Of a stretch of DNA of 58,992 bases, positions 1-9,554 are shown in pieces. How positions within the stretch are numbered: position 1 is the first letter of the stretch; the number at the start of each line of letters is the position of its first letter. The position numbers and the translations under genes are program-made. The notes under the pieces are model-generated. The model was not told the DNA's origin and searched no databases. It saw only the letters and a program-made list of their open reading frames with translations. The stretch is from Nemertoderma westbladi (lineage: Eukaryota; Xenacoelomorpha; Nemertodermatida; Nemertodermatidae), in NCBI GenBank assembly GCA_032718475.1, contig JAUCBJ010004831.1, forward strand, positions 1 to 58,992, read 5' to 3'.

Positions 1-464
1 ACCAAACTAAAAAGTACGCGAAATTATGTATAATATTATTCATATTAAATAATTGTTTAATCTTTAATTTGGGATATTTCAGGTATACTAATAATTAATG
101 TCTCTAAAGTTTTACTATTTTACCTAATATATTTATTTTAACATCGACCATATGAATAATTACGGAGCACTTAGTGACATTTTTTCACAAAATGTCCATT
201 TAGGGGCTCAAGAGAACATAAATTTGGTGAGAGATACCTTTAGTTAATTTAACAAAAATATTTTTACTGCTACTGTAGCCACCAATCAAAGTAAAGTTTT
301 GAAAAGTAATTGTTTTTTCAAAAAACAATAATCTTAACACTAAAATTAAAATGTTTACAGAGTATCCACCAGTCGTTTTTTATTCTTATTATAATACACG
401 ATATACTGACAACAACTGTATCTTTATTTATATTAATTAATTTTAAATCTAAAACTTAATAAGT
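1..464 (-). other. SLC23-like 3' UTR and downstream flank
   Basis: AT-rich sequence after the SLC23 stop codon (read on the minus strand). A minus-strand AATAAA at 428-423 lies 37 nt past the stop and is the best poly(A) signal. No other coding signal was seen. Confidence 0.6.
423..428 (-). other. candidate polyadenylation signal AATAAA for the SLC23-like gene
   Basis: TTTATT on the plus strand reads AATAAA on the minus strand, 37 nt after the TAG stop at 467-465. Other AATAAA-like words lie further downstream, so the choice is provisional. Confidence 0.5.
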
Positions 465-736
465 CTAGAAGAAAGTTTCAGGTTCTACTACCGGCTTTGT
501 TGTCTCTATTGTTACAGACCCACTCGCAGTGAAGTATTCCTTGTGACAGCAGGGAGAACGGCATTCACAGGGGTAGGAACGGAAAGTAGGGCAGAACGGA
601 AGGTAAGAAAAACACTTAATACGACGGATAAACCCCATTCCGAACGGTAGGTCGTAGTCCTTGTCGATGTCGGAATCTCCGGATTTCTGATTCCCGGAAG
701 ATCGCCATGCCGTGATTCCTCTGTCTTTATCGGAAC
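465..736 (-). CDS. SLC23A-like: SLC23-like transporter, terminal coding exon
   Basis: Last coding exon of a nucleobase/ascorbate transporter of the SLC23 family, a plasma-membrane carrier. The acceptor is a good one (pyrimidine-rich, TTTTTCAG before 736). The first two bases complete a Gly codon begun at 45422. Then come 89 codons and TAG at 467-465. The peptide has RGITAW just after the DNTIPG end of the previous exon, then YDLPFGMGFIRR and CFSYLPFCPTF, the conserved start of the SLC23 cytosolic C-tail. A Cys-rich tail and a Thr/Val/Glu-rich end follow. The reading phase fits the 45.4-kb exon exactly although the two are 44.7 kb apart. The family call is strong; which SLC23 paralogue it is, and its substrate, cannot be told. 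Confidence 0.9.
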
Positions 737-1537
737 CTGAAAAATTAAAGTTATTGTTGGGGAATATTTATGTTAATTCTGCGGCCTGCTGGTCTTCCCT
801 TATTTCTCCGCGCCCAAAGTTATAGTCCTATTACCAAATTATTTAGCTACAGACTAAGTGAAATAAATATATTATTTCCACGGCCACACTTATATTACAA
901 CGAACCAGCGAAAGGACCGTTGCTATGAACCTGTAGCCAACTTTGAAGTCATTTTTCTCCCGGTTAATACGAAATAAATGTATTTCGCCAGTAAACTACA
1001 CTAGTTACATCTAATAGACCGAAGCTATAGCAACAGTATTACATGACAGCCGCAACAATGTCATATGTGTCTCCGTTGCTAAGTTTATTTAGTTTTGGTT
1101 TTTCTTTTTCAGAAAACCCAACAATGGATTACATCGGAATTTTTGAGAATAAATATACCTCGTCCAGCCTATCTATGCAACGGACGCGTCAAAAAGCAAC
1201 AACTCATATATTTCATTAAACATTAGGAATGCTATAATAATGACGATAAATTGCGCCGTAAAGCTACCGTACTGTACACAACTGCTCAGGGGGTAGTGGT
1301 TATAATAAATAATTAATTAAATCTTGTATTGTACTGTAGCTGGTGCAACTACAAGAAATAAATTAATATTCTGGAATCTTGAGAAAAGTACGCCATCTTA
1401 CATCCGTGTCGCAAAAAGTAATTCTACTGTAGTTTTATTTTTGGCGTGAATATTGTACCTGTAAACGCATAAAAGTGGTATTTAACTGATCAATTTTAGG
1501 CAGATTTTTACAAACGATTAAATTTCTGAACACGTAT
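737..1537. other. AT-rich intronic DNA, nothing recognised
   Basis: No open frame with coding character, no RNA gene and no clear repeat was found. Confidence 0.5.
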
Positions 1538-1755
1538 GCCTACATCGCGGTGTTTAAGGAGTCTATCCTTCTCTACATGTGTAATCTTATAGGCCTACAT
1601 CGCGCTGTTTAAGGAGTCTATCCTTCTCTGCATGTTTAATCTTATAGGCCTACATCGCGGTGTTTAAGGAGTCTATCCTTCTCTGCATGTTTAATCTTAT
1701 AGGCCTACATCGCGATGTTTAAGGAGTCTATCTCCTGCACATGTTTAATCCTACA
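1538..1755. repeat. 55-bp tandem repeat, 4 copies
   Basis: Units start at 1538, 1593, 1648 and 1703, each with GCCTACATCGCG followed by TGTTTAAGGAGTCTATC. The spacing is exactly 55 bp and the last copy is slightly degraded. Confidence 0.92.
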
Positions 1756-2133
1756 GTACTGTAGGCATACTGTACAACCCAATTTTCTATACTATACCAG
1801 TATAAATATGCGTTACTTTGATTATACTGCAGTAGAAGAGTTCTAGATAATTGGAAATTATTTATTCTAGAACAAATATTTTTGGTACTACTTGCAAAGG
1901 CATACTTGGCGGGGGCGGGGGGGGGGGGGGGCACTATAGTACGTTTGATAGGCCTAATATTTTAATTTTATACATGTCCCTTGTAATTACAAAATTAACT
2001 TAGATGGCGCTAGCTAGCTTCAACGAGATAATCCTCCTTACGACTTAATCGATCTGATTACAAAGTAATACATATAGACTGTAAATACAATTGAATTAAT
2101 ATATATTTATTACTAGCTACCCTATAATAAAAC

Positions 2134-2241
2134 ACTAGCTACCAATAAATTACTAGCTACCAATAAATTACTAGCTACAAATAAATTACTAGCTACCAAT
2201 AAATTACTAGCTACCAATAAATTACTAGCTACCACAAAATC
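2134..2241. repeat. 18-bp tandem repeat, 6 copies
   Basis: ACTAGCTACCAATAAATT recurs at 2134, 2152, 2170, 2188, 2206 and 2224. Scattered TAGCTAC words continue to about 2600 and suggest older decayed copies. Confidence 0.9.
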
Positions 2242-2851
2242 AAATGCCCATGAACAATATCCCATAATAAATATTTAAAAAGCGATGAGAAAAACCATCA
2301 AATCCTTTGCTAAAATCGTCCCTTATAGTACTGCGGGGTTTTTTGATCTGGAACAAAATTAGGCCTCCTGATAGTAAGATGGTAGCTCGTAATAATTTTG
2401 TGATAGCTAGTACTTTTTACTATTTAAAGTTTCTTATAAATAAATCATATTTAATTTAAACATCAATAATATTTATTTGGTAGGCCTATACCTTACAGAG
2501 TCACCCAATAGCTACCGGTACTAGGTAGCTAATACTAGATAGCTAGTAAATAACTTGGCCTACTCTCTAGTCATGGTAGCCAGTACCTATATTTACTAGC
2601 TTAGTGTTTATTATTGTTTTCCAAACAAAATAATTATGTGTGTAAAAATGCACATTTTTTATAACATTATTGTTCAGGAAGGTAAATTATCGCTTAGCTA
2701 GCACTAATTCGACAATTCGACATGGGTCACCCAATTTTGAAAATTTACAAAATCACATAATAATCTATATCTATTATGAATTATATATCTATTAAATTCA
2801 ATATAAATAATTTATTGGTGTTTTTTAAGAGATACTCGCCTGGCTGCATAT
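2242..2851. other. AT-rich spacer
   Basis: No gene seen; only dispersed CTAGCTA/TAGCTAC words related to the preceding 18-bp array. Confidence 0.5.
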
Positions 2852-4795
2852 CAACCTGGGGGAGTGATGCCAATCGCAGAGGGTTAGGGTTATGAATTAG
2901 TCTCACTACACTAGCCTGGGAGGTGCGTAGCAGTAGGGATAGGAATTAGTCAAACTAACCTGGGAGGTGCGTAGCAGTAGGGATAGGAATTAGTCACACT
3001 AGCCTGGGAGGTGCGTAGCGGTAGGGATAGGAATTAGTCAAACTAACCTGGGAGGTGCGTAGCAGTAGGGATAGGAATTAGTCACACTAGCCTGGGAGGT
3101 GCGTAGCGGTAGGGATAGGAATTAGTCACACTAGCCTGGGAGGTGCGTAGCGGTAGGGTTAGGAATTAGTCACACTAGCCTGGGAGGTGCGTAGCGGTAG
3201 GGTTAGGAATTAGTCACACTAGCCTGGGAGGTGCGTAGCAGTTGGGTTAGGAATTAGTCACACTAGCCTGGGAGGTGCGTAGCAGTAGGGATAGGAATTA
3301 GTCAAACTAACCTGGGAGGTGCGTAGCAGTAGGGATAGGAATTAGTCACACTAGCCTGGGAGGTGCGTAGCGGTAGGGATAGGAATTAGTCACACTAGCC
3401 TGGGAGGTGCGTAGCGGTAGGGTTAGGAATTAGTCACACTAGCCTGGGAGGTGCGTAGCGGTAGGGTTAGGAATTAGTCACACTAGCCTGGGAGGTGCGT
3501 AGCGGTAGGGATAGGAATTAGTCACACTAGCCTGGGAGGTGCGTAGCGGTAGGGTTAGGAATTAGTCACACTAGCCTGGGAGGTGCGTAGCGGTAGGGTT
3601 AGGAATTAGTCACACTAGCCTGGGAGGTGCGTAGCAGTAGGGTTAGGAATTAGTCACACTAACCTGGGAGGTGCGTAGCAGTAGGGATAGGAATTAGTCA
3701 AACTAACCTGGGAGGTGCGTAGCAGTAGGGATAGGAATTAGTCACACTAGCCTGGGAGGTGCGTAGCGGTAGGGATAGGAATTAGTCACACTAGCCTGGG
3801 AGGTGCGTAGCGGTAGGGTTAGGAATTAGTCACACTAGCCTGGGAGGTGCGTAGCGGTAGGGTTAGGAATTAGTCACACTAGCCTGGGAGGTGCGTAGCA
3901 GTTGGGTTAGGAATTAGTCACACTAGCCTGGGAGGTGCGTAGCAGTAGGGATAGGAATTAGTCACACTAGCCTGGGAGGTGCGTAGCGGTAGGGTTAGGA
4001 ATTAGTCACACTAGCCTGGGAGGTGCGTAGCGGTAGGGTTAGGAATTAGTCACACTAGCCTGGGAGGTGCGTAGCAGTTGGGTTAGGAATTAGTCACACT
4101 AGCCTGGGAGGTGCGTAGCAGTTGGGTTAGGAATTAGTCACACTAGCCTGGGAGGTGCGTAGCAGTTGGGTTAGGAATTAGTCACACTAGCCTGGGAGGT
4201 GCGTAGCAGTTGGGTTAGGAATTAGTCACACTAGCCCTTGAGGTGCGTAGCAGTACAGCAGTAGGGTTAGGAATAAGTCACATTAGCCTGGGAGGTGCGT
4301 AGCAGTAGGGTTAGGAATTTGTCACACTAGTCTGGGAGGTGCGTAGCAGTAGGGTTAGGAATTAGTCACATTAGCCTGGGAGGTGCGTAGTAGTAGGGTT
4401 AGGAATTTGTCACACTAGCCTGGGAGGTGCGTAACAGTAGGGTTAGAAATTAGTCACACTAGCCTGGGAGGTGGGTAGCAGTAGGGTTAGGAATTAGTCA
4501 CGCCAGCCTGGGAGGTGCGTAGCAGTACAGCAGTAGGGTTAGGAATTAGTCACATTAGCCTGGGAGGTGCGTAGCAGTAGGGTTAGGAATTAGTCACATT
4601 AGCCTGGGAGGTGCGTAACAGTAGGGTTAGGAATTAGTCATTCTAGCCTGTGAGGTGTGTAACAGTAGGGTTAGGAATTAGTCACACTAACCTGGGAGGT
4701 GCGTAACAGTAGGGTTAGGAATTAGTCACACTAGCCTGGGAGGTGGGTAGCAGTAGGGTTAGGAATTAGTCACACTACCCTGGGAGGTGGGTAGC
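2852..4795. repeat. 44-bp minisatellite, about 44 copies
   Basis: The unit contains AATTAGTCACACTAGCCTGG and then GAGGTGCGTAGC plus a GTAGGGTTAGG or GTAGGGATAGG variant. The period is 44 bp (for example 2941 to 2985). The first unit is degenerate. Some late units carry a CAGTACAG insertion. Variants alternate in blocks: AAACTAACC units recur near 2950, 3303 and 3699, which are whole multiples of 44 bp apart, so multi-unit blocks were duplicated. The period is not a multiple of 3 and no coding is suggested. Confidence 0.95.
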
Positions 4796-4927
4796 TTTAA
4801 TGAACCATCATCAAGCTTTCATCCAATTCAATCACCATTAAGTGCAAGAAGTTGTTTGTACAAACAAACACACAAACAAACACGTGTGAGAATTAAGGGC
4901 ATCCAATTTTTCTCCTCACCTGTCCTC

Positions 4928-6520
4928 CGAAGGTCCTCACCTGACTTCCGAATTATGATCCCAGGTAACAGAAGTCGTCCACATGCTCAATCATACCATC
5001 CTTTGAGCTTATGATCATCCGATCAGAAACTTGCTGAGGACTTTCAAAGTTAACTGTCAAAATTGTGGTCTTTCTGGAGTTAATAAAAAGACCAACACTA
5101 GAAGCAGCATGTTCTACTGAGCTGAGGAGCTGTTGGACTCCCACTAGTGATTCTGAGAGCACTCCTAAGTCATCAGCAAAGTCTAGATCAGTTAGGTAGG
5201 CTACTTGGCAGGATTTTGTCGACTTCTGGTGGAGGTGGATTTATCATCACCCCATCATGATTATGATGATCTAAGGACATTCATAGAACACAGTCAACAA
5301 AGATAACAGCCAGATGCGTGTCTTTCTTTTTTGACAAATCTTCAATTATCCTGCTAAGTGCCAAAATGGGCTCCATGGTCCCACGACCTTTACGGAACCC
5401 ATTCTGATTACCACGGAGCAGTCTCTCAATGGGATCCCTGATGCGATTTAATATATTTCTATTGTATAGCTTTGCAGCAATCGAGATCAATAAGACTCCC
5501 CGAAAAGGGACCATAGAGTGTTAAGTTGCCCTTCTTGGGAACTGGCACCAACTTATTTGTATTCCTTTCTTGTGGGACTCTTGTTGTTCGGTACATGTCT
5601 ACTATGATGGTATATATGAGCTTTAAACACTCAGGTATTTTAAAGACCTCAGGGGGAACACCATCTACTCCACTGGCACGATTGTTCTTAATGCTCTTTG
5701 CAGCAGCCTTCACTTCTGCAATGGAGATATCGCCAATGGGAATATCTGGGAGTACAGACTCAGACACTTTTACTTCTATAAAGTTATCAGGCAATACCCT
5801 GTCATTATTGAGGAGCTTTTCAATTGGGCCTTCCAACCATTGAGGCGATCGGCTGGTGATTCAGCCTTAACCTTGGTGGTTGGTTGGCTTTTCCGACCAG
5901 CAAGAAAGTTGATCGATTTCCATTGCCTGCTGTCGTCAGCATCATTGATGGCATCAACCTGTTGGTTTATTAGCTCCTGTAGATTAACAAAGTACTGCCT
6001 GTTCAGGGACCTAGATGCAGCCTTAACTGCATTCTTGTCCGCTGTAGTCTGTTTGAGTCGGGACTCTTTCAGCGCCTTATAGAGGTCATTTCGGCACTTC
6101 TGAATTTTGTTGTCAGTCCAGGGGGCCCTTTTCCTGTTTCGAGGGTATACAGGAACTGTTTCTGCAGCTGCTAACTTAACTGCTTCTGTAAACGCAGTAC
6201 AGCCCTCACAGTGATCTGCCGCCTCAGAGGCAAGAACCTCATACCTGTTGCTCAGCTGTAGTGTGAAGCTGGATCTCACACTTGGCTGTTGCAACAGAGA
6301 GGACCAGTCTTGCCACGGCAAGGCAGATTTCGTTGTTCTGCTAGAATGTAGACTAAGTCTTACCTTAGCCACAATAAGGCGGTGTTCACTGGAAAAGGGT
6401 TGAAGTGTAAATGCATTACAGTCTTGTATAGAGCTCCTGTATTTCCTACGAAACAGGATATGGTCTATCTGGGACTTGTGACCACTGGGTCCACTATGAG
6501 TCCATAGCTATCCAGTTCGC
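4928..6520 (-). mobile_element. RTE-like LINE, truncated dead copy
   Basis: Minus-strand relative of the full element at 54.5-58.2 kb, matching that element's 55897-57669 from the end of the endonuclease through the reverse transcriptase. Recognisable segments are SSKDGMIEHVDDFCYLGS (near 4953-5010), GFRKGRGTMEPILAL (near 5370) and NNRASGVDGVPPEVFKIPE (near 5650). It differs by a 219-bp in-frame deletion that removes RT motifs A and B, a 12-bp deletion, and about 52 bp kept here but missing from the full copy between motifs B and C. Both ends are abrupt, and frameshifts show it is inactive. Confidence 0.93.
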
Positions 6521-6873
6521 CTATAACCCGGTGTGGGGTCAATATGGCTAATTACAAATCTAATTACAAACCTACGCACAGTTTGACTTTCTTGTGCAGA
6601 GATTTTACGTTCAAAACATATAGAATATGATTACTCGTTATGATTGACTGACTAATATTTGCTACCTGGATGGAGTCTTGAAGGAGACTAGTCAATTATT
6701 CCCTACTGCTATTGGGTGAGGGCAGTAGTCTGTATACTGAGGGCCAGGAAGGAATGTATTGGATGAGTAATGTTAGTACCCTGGATGGATTGGGTTGGGT
6801 GGATAAGGCAGGGCGGCTAAGGATGTCTGGGATGGGATGATGAGTCATAATATTTGGGATATTGGATAACATT

Positions 6874-6945
6874 CTGAGATGAATATTACGGTAAATATTT
6901 CTGAGATGAATATTACGGTGAATATTTCTGAGATGAATATTACGG
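6874..6945. repeat. 27-bp tandem repeat, about 3 copies
   Basis: CTGAGATGAATATTACGGT recurs at 6874, 6901 and 6928. Confidence 0.88.
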
Positions 6946-7064
6946 TTAGATAAGGAAGAAAGGGAATAATTGTGTAGTAATTATTTCGTTTTTAAAATCA
7001 GAATCCCGAGGAAGTGTATTTTTGTATGTTTGCTTATGGAGGCGCGCGAAAAATCGATTACATT

Positions 7065-7211
7065 GTGTGACAGGTATTGCCAAACATGGGACCTTGTGTG
7101 TCAGGTATTGCCGAACATGGGACCTTGTGTGACAGGTATTGCGGAACATGGGACCTTGTGTGACAGGTATTGCCGAACATGGGACCTTGTGTGTCATGTC
7201 AGGTATTGCCG
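7065..7211. repeat. 31-bp tandem repeat, about 5 copies
   Basis: CAGGTATTGCCGAACATGGG starts at 7071, 7102, 7133 and 7164 (31 bp apart). A last partial copy at 7200 follows a short insertion. Confidence 0.9.
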
Positions 7212-7741
7212 ATAGGTCCATAAGGCCTCACGACCTCATTATTGGTTGTATTATTATTCATAATTCTATATTGGGTTGCTTTGATACTTTAGTTTAGTCT
7301 TGAGACAGAAAATCCAAACAATTTCGTTTGACAGGCCTCACAATGGGTGTTGTCAAGATCCACCATCACCTGTTCTCCTTGTAAATATGGCCTTCCATTG
7401 GCAGAATGGCTCAGCTAGCAATCCATATGCTGCATATCTGCTACAGTGAGCTTGTTGCAGTAGCAAGCATATGAAAATTGTAGATAAAAATATCCATACC
7501 CATTTTTACCATCTTTTTTGTACAGATATTGTTCTTGAACAAATGATATTTTTGAACTAGGTAATTAAATTATATTCTAATAAAGTTGAAGCGAATTTGA
7601 AGTCACTAGTTATAGTACCTTACCATTCGAATAAACTAGCAGTTTGTTAACATTATTGCTTAACATCATCAAAGATACAGAGCTCAAAAACTTGTTATTA
7701 GCTCTAATTAGTTTTATTAAGAAAGAGAAGGTTTAGCTAAA

Positions 7742-8225
7742 ATGTCTCGCAGACGAAGTACAAATTTCCATTCTCGTTTTAATGATAATGATAGCTTCAG
7801 TGAAACGGGAAAGATTCAATATCAGATTCCCATGTCCCCACCCAAACGGAGTCACATTTTCCGATCCCATGGAAAAGTGGTGACATTCAAACGGAGTCCC
7901 AGGTTCCGATCCCAACATAGAGAGTTGCAACACCAACGTACTGCCAGGTCCCGATCCAATCAAAGAAAGGGGTCACCTAAACGTAGTCCAGGCTCCTGAT
8001 CCCATCCAAGAGAGTTGTCACACCGCCGTAGTCCCAGGTCCCAATCACAACATAGAGAGGAGTTAACAAAACGAGTCCTAGGTCCCAATCCTATTGGGCA
8101 GAGGAGAGAGAAGTCACACCAATTCAGACAGGGGTCCTCATCATATAGAATTGTGGTCGACAGAAAAAGGGGAGTGACTTCGTATCAAAGAGAAAGTGAC
8201 AAAGCAAAGTTCTCTATCAAAAAAA
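7742..8225 (+). pseudogene. Arg/Ser-repeat N-terminal coding region of the lectin-like gene, with a stop and a frameshift
   Basis: An ATG at 7742 (context AAAATGT) opens a basic, Ser/Arg-rich frame. From 7832 to about 8100 it consists of six degenerate 45-bp units giving 15-residue repeats such as FKRSPRFRSQHREL and HRRSPRSQSQHREE. The frame has a TGA at 7997-7999 where the repeat normally has CGA, a CpG-type transition. It continues open in the same frame to 8290. The membrane and fibrinogen domains lie one frame over; the switch can be placed at a run of seven A near 8219-8225. The downstream frame has no ATG until the membrane segment, so this region is the natural N-terminus. Either the gene is a young pseudogene, or a short intron or assembly error hides the true structure. 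Confidence 0.6.
7832..8130 (+). repeat. six degenerate 45-bp units homologous to the 20-kb array
   Basis: The word ACGGAGTC/ACGTAGTC recurs at 7846, 7891, 7936, 7981, 8026 and 8071, exactly 45 bp apart. The surrounding words (CCAGGTCCCGATCC, CAAAGAAAGGGGTCACC) match the 23-43 kb unit in order. Strand and codon phase match the array's Ser-Pro-Lys-Arg-Ser frame. These units have diverged more than the array units. Confidence 0.93.
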
Positions 8226-9161
8226 GGTACAGGTACATCGACGACCAAAGTAGAGCCATTTTCACCAGAGAGACAAAATCAAGGAAGTGAATCCATTCGG
8301 ACATCCCATGAGACCCAAAATATAGATGAAAAAGACAGCACAAAAAAACATGCAAAACGCGAACCTACTTCAGAAGAACTTGTTAAAGAACTAATGGGAA
8401 TTCTCCTACAAATAAGTATTGGATTAGTCCTTCTTGTTTTTCTAATTATATTCGCTGTGGTCCAAATAAGTTGGTGCACAATGTCCATTTATGGTAAACA
8501 TAATGCGATAGAAGAAAAGTTGGTTAAACAACAAGCCGAACAACTTGAGTTAGTATTGCAACAGGATAAAGAACGGGAGTCGTTGGATAAAGCTAAGTTT
8601 AGTCTAGCGAATACTATTAGAAATAGAATAGAAGACAAACAGAATGAAGTTCAGAAACTAATAGAGGAAGAGATTGATGATTGTAATGAAATATTATTTG
8701 ATAAAAAATTTCATAAATGCAACTCCATTGTACCAGGAACTGAAATTAGGAAATATTTCAGAAATCAAGATATTTGTGACATTGTAACAGACGGCGGACC
8801 TTGGTTACTAATAATGAGACGAAACACTGCAGAAGTATCATTCGATCATCGCAACATGGGAGAATATATTGAGGGATTCGGAGATCCAAGTAAAGAGTTT
8901 TGGATTGGTTTACATGTCATACAAAAGGCGACAGAACAAAAACAGATTACTTTACGGTTTGATTTTAAGGACAATAATAGCCGTGAATACTGGGCGGAAT
9001 ATGATGGTTTTGTGCTATTAGGTAGTGAATATGCAATAGCCTTAAATAAACCGCGTAGTACTGCGGGAGATGGCATGTTCATTTATTATAGAATACAAAA
9101 GAGATATATAAAAGACATTCCTGGTAAAAAAATATTAATTTTATTGTCAAGCTTAGTTTAA
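8226..9161 (+). CDS. type II membrane protein, coiled coil plus N-terminal half of a fibrinogen-like (FReD) domain
   Basis: Frame open from 8196 to a stop at 9161 (residues counted from 8196). A polar, basic cytosolic segment is followed by one hydrophobic span at about 67-92 (GILLQISIGLVLLVFLIIFA), a heptad-like Glu/Gln/Lys-rich coiled coil at about 103-162, and a fibrinogen-related domain from about 175. The last shows CDIVTDGGPWLLIMRR, GEYIEGFGDPSKEFWIGL and YWAEYDGF, all standard FReD blocks. Homology stops after RSTAGDG (about residue 293); the domain's C-terminal half is encoded at 14931-15196. This layout resembles membrane FIBCD1-like or tenascin/ficolin-like pattern-recognition proteins. 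The true exon probably ends at 9072 or 9123, and residues after that are intron read-through. The first base of the 8196 frame is GTG, not a start. Confidence 0.85.
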   Translation, partial: GTGTSTTKVEPFSPERQNQGSESIRTSHETQNIDEKDSTKKHAKREPTSEELVKELMGILLQISIGLVLLVFLIIFAVVQISWCTMSIYGKHNAIEEKLVKQQAEQLELVLQQDKERESLDKAKFSLANTIRNRIEDKQNEVQKLIEEEIDDCNEILFDKKFHKCNSIVPGTEIRKYFRNQDICDIVTDGGPWLLIMRRNTAEVSFDHRNMGEYIEGFGDPSKEFWIGLHVIQKATEQKQITLRFDFKDNNSREYWAEYDGFVLLGSEYAIALNKPRSTAGDGMFIYYRIQKRYIKDIPGKKILILLSSLV

Positions 9162-9554
9162 GTAAAAACTGTTCTTGGCGATTCGGTCCAATGAATAGAC
9201 AATGTGCTAATTACTAAAGGTTCGCATCATAACTTTATTGCTCTGCCCAGTAGCCACACTTAAGTATAACAGTGATACTAACTGAGTGATTTCCAGCCAA
9301 AACCGCGACAAAACAACAAGCCTGTATAAGATGTTGTCAACATCGTACCTCCATACACCTTTCAACAATAATAATAATATTTATAAAGCGCCTTTCTAAG
9401 CACTATTTCAAGGCGCTGTGTATGTGTAGGTATGTACTGCATGAACTATAATTTGTACCGGTGGGTATTTTCTATAAAAACTGGCTAAAAAACACTAAAA
9501 ACATAAGTAAAATCACAATGAAGTAAAAAGTTAGAACTATTTTAAAAAATGGCT

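Larger units (their letters stand above)
6521..7741. other. intronic spacer with two short tandem repeats
   Basis: Contains a 27-bp repeat at 6874-6945 and a 31-bp repeat at 7065-7211 (listed separately). The rest is AT-rich with no coding signal I can support. The promoter and 5' UTR of the lectin-like gene that starts at 7742 would fall in its right part, but no core promoter motif stands out. Confidence 0.45.

Noticed and set aside
2852-4795. CRISPR array
   Set aside because: Units are directly tandem with no unique spacers and the DNA is eukaryotic; the same holds for all other arrays here.
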